From: an uncultured Odoribacter sp.
GTDB taxonomy: Bacteria; Bacteroidota; Bacteroidia; Bacteroidales; Marinifilaceae
Direction of reading: 5' to 3'
DNA: 64,000 nt
Assembly (NCBI GenBank): GCA_910589025.1
Contig: CAJURM010000002.1
Location: 124,001-188,000 of the forward strand
Shown: positions 59,016-64,000 of the stretch, piece by piece
Layout of the letters: each line of letters begins with the position of its first letter
Numbering within the stretch: position 1 is the stretch's first letter
The notes under the pieces: generated by a model
Databases searched by the model: none
What the model saw: the letters and a program-made list of their open reading frames with translations, nothing else
Told to the model about the DNA's origin: nothing
Translations under genes and position numbers: made by a program

Positions 59016-61268
59016 ATGTCACATCTTCCGACATTGATTTCGGATTTGGCTTTGATTCTGATAGCTGCGGGGGTGATTACCCTTTTGTTTAAAAAATTAA
59101 AGCAGCCGTTGGTATTGGGGTACATCGTGGCCGGTTTCATTGCCGGTCCTCACATTACATTGACACCGACAGTCATGGATACGGCTAACATTCAGACCTG
59201 GGCAGACATCGGGGTTGTCTTTCTTCTGTTCGCTCTGGGACTGGATTTCAGTTTCAAGAAACTGATGAAAGTCGGGGGGCCGGCGGTCATTGCGGCCATA
59301 ACCATTATTGTGGGGATGGTCATATTGGGCACCTTGGCGGGATCCGTCATGGGGTGGAAACGGATGGACTGTATCTTTTTGGGCGGTATGCTTGCCATGT
59401 CTTCCACCTCTATTATCTATAAGGCGCTGGATGATCTGGGATTAAGAACCCAGCGTTTTTCCGGCCTGGTGTTGGGAATATTGGTCATTGAGGACCTGGT
59501 GGCTATTGTATTGATGGTCTTGCTTTCCACGATGGCCGTGAAGAACAATTTTGAGGGGACTGAAATGGCTTACAGCATAGCCAAATTGTGTTTTTTCCTG
59601 ATGCTTTGGTTTCTTGTCGGAATTTATGTGATACCGACGTTCTTTAAACGTACCAAACTGTTGATGAACGATGAAACCATGCTGATTGTCGCTTTGGGAT
59701 TGTGTCTGTTGATGGTCATGCTGGCCACGCACGTCGGATTTTCTTCTGCCTTGGGCGCTTTTGTTATGGGATCCATATTGGCCGAAACCATAGAGGCGGA
59801 GAAAATCAGTCATGTGGTCAAACCGGTAAAAGACCTCTTTGCCGCTATCTTTTTCGTATCGGTCGGGATGATGGTGGACCCGGTGATGATTTGGGAATAC
59901 ATCGGGCCGATATTGCTGATTACCTTTACCATCCTGGTCGGCCAGACATTTTTGGGTACTTTCGGTGTCGTTTTATCCGGACAGCCCCTGAAAGTAGCCA
60001 TGCAATGCGGTTTCTGTCTGCCTCAAATCGGTGAATTTGCCTTTATTATTGCCTCCCTGGGGCTTTCGTTGCATGTAACGGAGGGTTATTTATATCCCAT
60101 TGTCGTGGCGGTTTCGGTCATTACCACGTTTCTCACGCCTTACATGATACGGCTGGCGGATCCTGCCTATCCCTTTGTGGAAAGGCTTTTGCCTCCTGTC
60201 TGGAAAAAAATGCTGCAACGCTACACTTCGGGAGTGCAGTTGATGAATCACGAGAGCAATTGGAGAAAATTGTTGTTGGCTTTATTGCGTATCGTGGTGA
60301 TATATTCCGTCATTGTCGTTGCCGAATTGATTTTGGCTTTCAGTCTGTTGGTTCCTTTCCTGCGGCAGTATATTCCCGGAATATGGGGGGCTATTGTCAG
60401 TGCTGTAATTATTCTGTTGGCTATTTCCCCTTTTCTTCGTGCCATTGTGGCAAAGAAAAATCATTCCGAAGAGTTCCAGAGGTTATGGAATGACGGGCGG
60501 TTTAACCGGGGGTATCTTATTTCCCTTGTCCTCTTCCGTTTTGTTCTGGCTGTTTTGTTTGTTATGTTTGTCATTTCCACATTGCTAAAAATATCGGTAG
60601 GCTTAATGTTGGGTATTGCGGTACTGGTTGTGGGGGGGATGATTTATTCCCGTTATCTGAAAAAACAATCGATATTGATTGAGCGCCGCTTCCTGAGGAA
60701 TTTTAATATCCGGGACATTCACGCAGGCGGCCCGCGGAAGGTGATTCCCCGTTTTGCGACCAATCTCTTGTCCCGCGACCTGCACATGGCTGATTTCGAA
60801 ATACCCGTTGAATCTTTGTGGGTAGGGAAAACATTGGCGGAACTGGCTTTGAAAACGCATTTTGATGTGCATGTCGTGGCGGTGTTCCGGGGGAATCTGT
60901 GTCTGAATATTCCGGGAGGGGAGGAGCGTTTATATCCGTATGACCGGATACAAGTGATCGGTAGTGACGAACAACTGCTGGCTTTTGCAAACTACCTGAA
61001 ACAACAGATTACCTCCGTGGAGGATTCCGATCTCAGCCAGAGTGAAGTCAGTCTGCGGCAGTTCCTGATTGATGAAAATTCGGCATTTAAAGGGAAAACA
61101 ATCGGGGAATCGGGCATCAGGGAATCTTATAAATGCCTCATTGTCGGATTGGAGCGGGGAGAACTGTCGTTGCGCAGTCCGTCTGCCGATACCGTATTTG
61201 AGGAAGGGGATTTGGTATGGATCGTCGGAGAGGAATCCCATATTTACGAATTGTTAAAAAAGGGATAA
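59016..61268 (+). CDS. CPA2-type cation:proton antiporter with TrkA-C domain
   Basis: The 750-residue protein starts with a Na+/H+ exchanger domain of about 12 hydrophobic segments (residues 8-380). Its opening blocks are LILIAAGVITLLFKKLKQPLVLGYIVAGFIAGPH and VVFLLFALGLDFSFKKL, and it includes LVIEDLVAIVLM with the conserved acidic pair. Several more hydrophobic segments (about 415-545) follow. The C-terminal part has TrkA-C-like segments, one around FEIPVESLWVGKTLAELAL and a second with FKGKTIGESGIR. It most resembles KefB/KefC-like monovalent cation antiporters with cytosolic regulation. Whether it carries K+ or Na+ is not known. Confidence 0.88.
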   Translation: MSHLPTLISDLALILIAAGVITLLFKKLKQPLVLGYIVAGFIAGPHITLTPTVMDTANIQTWADIGVVFLLFALGLDFSFKKLMKVGGPAVIAAITIIVGMVILGTLAGSVMGWKRMDCIFLGGMLAMSSTSIIYKALDDLGLRTQRFSGLVLGILVIEDLVAIVLMVLLSTMAVKNNFEGTEMAYSIAKLCFFLMLWFLVGIYVIPTFFKRTKLLMNDETMLIVALGLCLLMVMLATHVGFSSALGAFVMGSILAETIEAEKISHVVKPVKDLFAAIFFVSVGMMVDPVMIWEYIGPILLITFTILVGQTFLGTFGVVLSGQPLKVAMQCGFCLPQIGEFAFIIASLGLSLHVTEGYLYPIVVAVSVITTFLTPYMIRLADPAYPFVERLLPPVWKKMLQRYTSGVQLMNHESNWRKLLLALLRIVVIYSVIVVAELILAFSLLVPFLRQYIPGIWGAIVSAVIILLAISPFLRAIVAKKNHSEEFQRLWNDGRFNRGYLISLVLFRFVLAVLFVMFVISTLLKISVGLMLGIAVLVVGGMIYSRYLKKQSILIERRFLRNFNIRDIHAGGPRKVIPRFATNLLSRDLHMADFEIPVESLWVGKTLAELALKTHFDVHVVAVFRGNLCLNIPGGEERLYPYDRIQVIGSDEQLLAFANYLKQQITSVEDSDLSQSEVSLRQFLIDENSAFKGKTIGESGIRESYKCLIVGLERGELSLRSPSADTVFEEGDLVWIVGEESHIYELLKKG

Positions 61269-61342
61269 TCCGATAGAATCCCGGAAGGAGTATACAAAAT
61301 TTCCGTGTGTGAAGAACACGGGTCATTAATAATAGATTTAAT

Positions 61343-62125
61343 ATGAAATACACCAAAGTACACACCCTCTTTTTTTCGCCGACGCATACTTCCCGCATTG
61401 TTGCTGAAAGTGTGGTGAAAGGCTTGAATGCACCCCGGACGGACGAGACCAATTTGACGTTTGAGTGTCCCCGGAAGACAATAACGATAGAGGACTCTTT
61501 AGCGGTCATTGCGGTTCCGGTGTATGGAGGACGGGTGGCGGAGACTGCCATGGAGCGGTTGGGAAAAATAAGGGGGAAGCAGGTGCCTGCGATATTGATT
61601 GTCGTATATGGTAACAGGGATTATGAGGATGCGTTGATTGAATTGCGTGACTATGCCTGTGAAGCCGGCTTTATTCCGGTAGCCGCGGCTGCTTTTATCG
61701 GAGAGCATTCATACAGTCGTCCTAACATGCCGATAGCTGCAGGACGTCCTGATGCCGCCGATGAGGCCAAAGCGGTTGCTTTTGGACGGGCGGTGGCAAG
61801 GAAATTGGAGGCTTTGCAGGATTGCAGCAACCTCCCGCTTTTGCCGGTGAAAGGAAATGTCCCCTATAAAACAAGAGGAGCGAAAACACCGGTGACTCCC
61901 TTGACACTGGATGAAAGGTGTACCCGATGCAGGCTGTGTATCGATTGGTGTCCCACACAGGCCATCAAGTTGCAGGGCACCCTGGTCACAGACCCGCAAC
62001 TATGTATCAAATGTTGTGCTTGCGTGAAAGTCTGTCCCGAACAAGCCCGTATATTCGATACACCCTATACGGAAATGCTCTATATGAATTTCAGAGCCTG
62101 TCGGGAACCTGAGATTTTTCTTTGA
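61343..62125 (+). CDS. EFR1-type flavodoxin-ferredoxin protein
   Basis: The 260-residue protein joins an N-terminal flavodoxin-like domain (KVHTLFFSPTHTSRIVAE, with the FMN loop SPTHTS) and a C-terminal pair of [4Fe-4S] sites. The first cluster uses Cys193, 196, 199 and 203 in CTRCRLCIDWCP. The second uses Cys221, 224, 227 and 231 in CIKCCACVKVCP, with one extra Cys225. The fusion is characteristic of the EFR1 family, whose role is single-chain electron transfer. A short hairpin without a T-run lies upstream. Its end overlaps the convergent M3 peptidase gene by 35 bases. Confidence 0.92.
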   Translation: MKYTKVHTLFFSPTHTSRIVAESVVKGLNAPRTDETNLTFECPRKTITIEDSLAVIAVPVYGGRVAETAMERLGKIRGKQVPAILIVVYGNRDYEDALIELRDYACEAGFIPVAAAAFIGEHSYSRPNMPIAAGRPDAADEAKAVAFGRAVARKLEALQDCSNLPLLPVKGNVPYKTRGAKTPVTPLTLDERCTRCRLCIDWCPTQAIKLQGTLVTDPQLCIKCCACVKVCPEQARIFDTPYTEMLYMNFRACREPEIFL

Positions 62126-64000
62126 GTCCGGAGCGTTCCAGCAAGGCCTCCACTGAGGGCTTGCGTCCCCGGAAGCGCACATAAAGTTCCATCGGGTGTT
62201 CCGAGCCTCCTTTTTCCAGTATGTTTTTACGGAAAGAGGCCGCTGTATCCCGGTCGAAAATCCCTTTTTCCTTAAAAAGGGAAAACGCATCGGCATCCAG
62301 AACTTCCGCCCATTTATAGCTGTAATAGCCGGCGGCATATCCTCCGTCGAAGATGTGGCCGAAAGTCGTGGAAAAACAGCTTCCGGGAACTTCCGGGAAC
62401 ATTTCTGTCGGCAGCATGGCTTGTTGCTCAAACTGACATACCGGCTCCTCTACGGGGGCCGTGATGCTGTGCCAGGCCATGTCCACCATACCGAAACTTA
62501 ACTGGCGGTCGCATTGGTAACCGCTTTGGAAATTGGCGGCTTCCCGGAGTTTGTCGATGTATTGTTGGGGTATCTTTTCTCCTGTTTCATAATGTACGGC
62601 CCATTGGTCCAGCCAGGCTTTTTCTATGGCCCAGTTTTCCATCAGTTGGGAGGGAAGTTCCACAAAATCCCGATATACATTGGTCCCGGCTGTTGATTGA
62701 TAGGTATTCTGGGACAACATGCCGTGCAGGGCATGTCCGAATTCATGCAAAAAGGTGGTTACTTCATCAAATGTCAACAGGGAGGGTTTATCCGGAGTGG
62801 GTTTGGTGAAATTCATCACCAGAGAGACCAAAGGGCGGACATCTTTCCCGTTTTCTTTGTGTTGTGTGCGGAATTCCGTCATCCAGGCCCCGCCGTTTTT
62901 GTTATCCCGCGGGAAAAAATCCGTGTAAAGAACAGCCAGGAATTGTTGGGTGTGATCATACACTTCAAATGTTTTTACATCGGGATGGTATTTCGGGATG
63001 TTGTGGACTTCCTTGAAGTTCAGACCATATAATTGACGGGCCAGGTCAAATATGCCTTGCTGGACGTTTTCCAGCCGGAAATAGGGTTTAAGCATTTCAT
63101 CGTCCAGCGTATACCGGGCCTGTTTCAGTTTGTTGGAATAATACGCCCAGTCCCAGCGTTGCAGGGTGTCCGTAAAGCCTTCTTTCCTGGCAAATTCCCC
63201 GACCTCTTCTTTTTCTTTCAATGCCGCAGGATGGGAAGAAGAAAAGAGATGTTGCAGGAAATGATTCACTTCTTCCGGCGATTGTGCCATGCGGTTGGAC
63301 AATACATATCCGGCATATGTGTCATACCCCAGCAGCCGGGCTTTTTCCAGCCGGAGAGCCGTAATTTTCCGGATAATCTCCGTATTGTTGCGGGAATTGG
63401 CATGGTTGCAGCGGGAAGTATAGGCTTTGAAGAGTTTTTCCCGGAGTTTTCTGTTATCGGCATATTTCATAAAAGGAATGTAACTGGGGGCATGTAACGT
63501 AAAAATCCAGCCTTCTTTTCCCTTTTCCCTTGCTGTCAGTGCTGCGGCTTCTTTTATGCTTTCCGGCAGTCCGGACAGCTCTTCCGCAAGCGTGAGGTGC
63601 AATTCGTAGGCGTTGGTTTCCGCCAGAAGATTCTCTTCAAATTGCAGGCTTAAACGCGATAGTTCCGTTGTAATTTCCCTGAATTTGTCCTGGGCCTCTC
63701 CGGTCAGGTTGGCACCTCCCCGTATAAAAGATTTCCAGGTATCTTCCAGCAGTGTGTGCTGTTCGGGGGTCAGCGATTCGCCCGGTGTATTTTCGTATAC
63801 GGTTTTTACCCGTTGGAAGAGCTTGGGATTCATGTAAATGCTGTTGCCGAAGTCTGTCAGCCGGGGGGATATTTCCTGGGCGGTTTTTTGCATCAGGGGG
63901 TCCGTACAGGCTGAGTTCAGATTGAAAAAAACGGCCGAAACCGTATTGAGTAAGTCCCCGGCCCTGTCGAGCGCCGCAATGGTATTTGGGAAATCCGGTT
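62091..64000 (-). CDS. M3-family oligopeptidase, C-terminal part (truncated by the window)
   Basis: The reading frame runs off the right edge; the ATG at 63893 is internal, because the frame stays open for 35 more codons with family-like sequence (NTIAALDRAGDLLNT) beyond it. About 636 residues are present. The zinc site is HEFGH in TTFLHEFGHALHG, with the downstream Glu expected in the family. The C-terminal blocks GGYAAGYYSYKWAEVLDADAFSLFKE and FRKNILEKGGSEHPMELYVRFRGR match oligopeptidase A and Dcp-type enzymes. It cleaves short peptides in the cytosol or periplasm. A signal peptide, if any, lies outside the window. Confidence 0.95.
   Translation of the reverse strand, partial: PDFPNTIAALDRAGDLLNTVSAVFFNLNSACTDPLMQKTAQEISPRLTDFGNSIYMNPKLFQRVKTVYENTPGESLTPEQHTLLEDTWKSFIRGGANLTGEAQDKFREITTELSRLSLQFEENLLAETNAYELHLTLAEELSGLPESIKEAAALTAREKGKEGWIFTLHAPSYIPFMKYADNRKLREKLFKAYTSRCNHANSRNNTEIIRKITALRLEKARLLGYDTYAGYVLSNRMAQSPEEVNHFLQHLFSSSHPAALKEKEEVGEFARKEGFTDTLQRWDWAYYSNKLKQARYTLDDEMLKPYFRLENVQQGIFDLARQLYGLNFKEVHNIPKYHPDVKTFEVYDHTQQFLAVLYTDFFPRDNKNGGAWMTEFRTQHKENGKDVRPLVSLVMNFTKPTPDKPSLLTFDEVTTFLHEFGHALHGMLSQNTYQSTAGTNVYRDFVELPSQLMENWAIEKAWLDQWAVHYETGEKIPQQYIDKLREAANFQSGYQCDRQLSFGMVDMAWHSITAPVEEPVCQFEQQAMLPTEMFPEVPGSCFSTTFGHIFDGGYAAGYYSYKWAEVLDADAFSLFKEKGIFDRDTAASFRKNILEKGGSEHPMELYVRFRGRKPSVEALLERSGLKEKSQVPDRL

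Noticed and set aside
61303..61321. CCGTGT / ACACGG hairpin before the EFR1-type gene as a terminator
   Set aside because: The arms are only six bases long and no T-run follows; it was not listed as a feature.
1..64000. CRISPR arrays, prophage, insertion sequences or integrase genes
   Set aside because: No regularly spaced direct repeats, no transposase, integrase or phage structural gene was found; repeats present are short and local.

Overview
The window is bacterial chromosome from the phylum Bacteroidetes, almost certainly order Bacteroidales. Three things point there. Gene content is typical of the group: a WbqC-like protein, a BF3164-type lipoprotein, an NVEALA peptide, a DUF2027-Smr protein, a glycogen synthase/phosphorylase fusion, and an eIF1/SUI1-type factor. 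Many gene starts are preceded by the Bacteroidetes -7 box TAnnTTTG, and Shine-Dalgarno sequences are mostly weak. A family-level guess such as Odoribacteraceae is not secure. Nearly all genes are intact housekeeping or metabolic genes. No rRNA, CRISPR array, transposase, integrase or prophage was seen.

Layout. 1-2.9 kb: end of a GNAT-like gene, a clostripain-family lipoprotein, an NlpC/P60 hydrolase and a WbqC-like protein. 3.3-14.5 kb: glycogen/alpha-glucan locus, with branching enzyme, debranching enzyme, GT4 glycosyltransferase, GH57 amylase, then a separately promoted GT3-GT35 fusion that joins synthesis and phosphorolysis in one chain. 14.5-18.6 kb: SUI1 factor, NfnAB-type transhydrogenase and a flavodiiron protein. 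18.7-27.7 kb, all on the minus strand: C1 peptidase, CPBP protease, FtsK, two tandem acyl-CoA synthetases and an ion channel. 27.9-37.2 kb: 5'-nucleotidase lipoprotein, methyltransferase, NhaD antiporter, two small orphan proteins, an XRE regulator, thioredoxin reductase, a DUF2027-Smr protein and an outer-membrane phospholipase. 37.2-43.9 kb: urocanate hydratase, the compact operon NVEALA peptide - BF3164 lipoprotein - DUF1573, a divergent two-component system, and an Ala-rich membrane protein. 44-48 kb: signal peptidase I and PPDK. 48.3-57.2 kb: radical SAM protein, ProX-type deacylase, GH20 hexosaminidase followed by a decayed copy of the ProX tail, then ACT-like protein - ffh - folD - SpmA/B-like protein - mnmA. 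57.2-59 kb: gene-poor stretch with tRNA-Pro(GGG), two related 100-bp hairpin elements and two tiny membrane proteins. 59-64 kb: cation/proton antiporter, an EFR1-type flavodoxin-ferredoxin and a truncated M3 peptidase.

The items most worth following up are: (1) the NVEALA / BF3164 / DUF1573 operon facing a two-component system whose sensor half has a different base composition, a candidate peptide-sensing module; (2) the pair of 100-bp hairpin elements flanking tRNA-Pro; (3) the GH20 gene bracketed by an intact and a decayed copy of the same 3' gene end. All functional assignments come from reading motifs in the sequence, with no database search.
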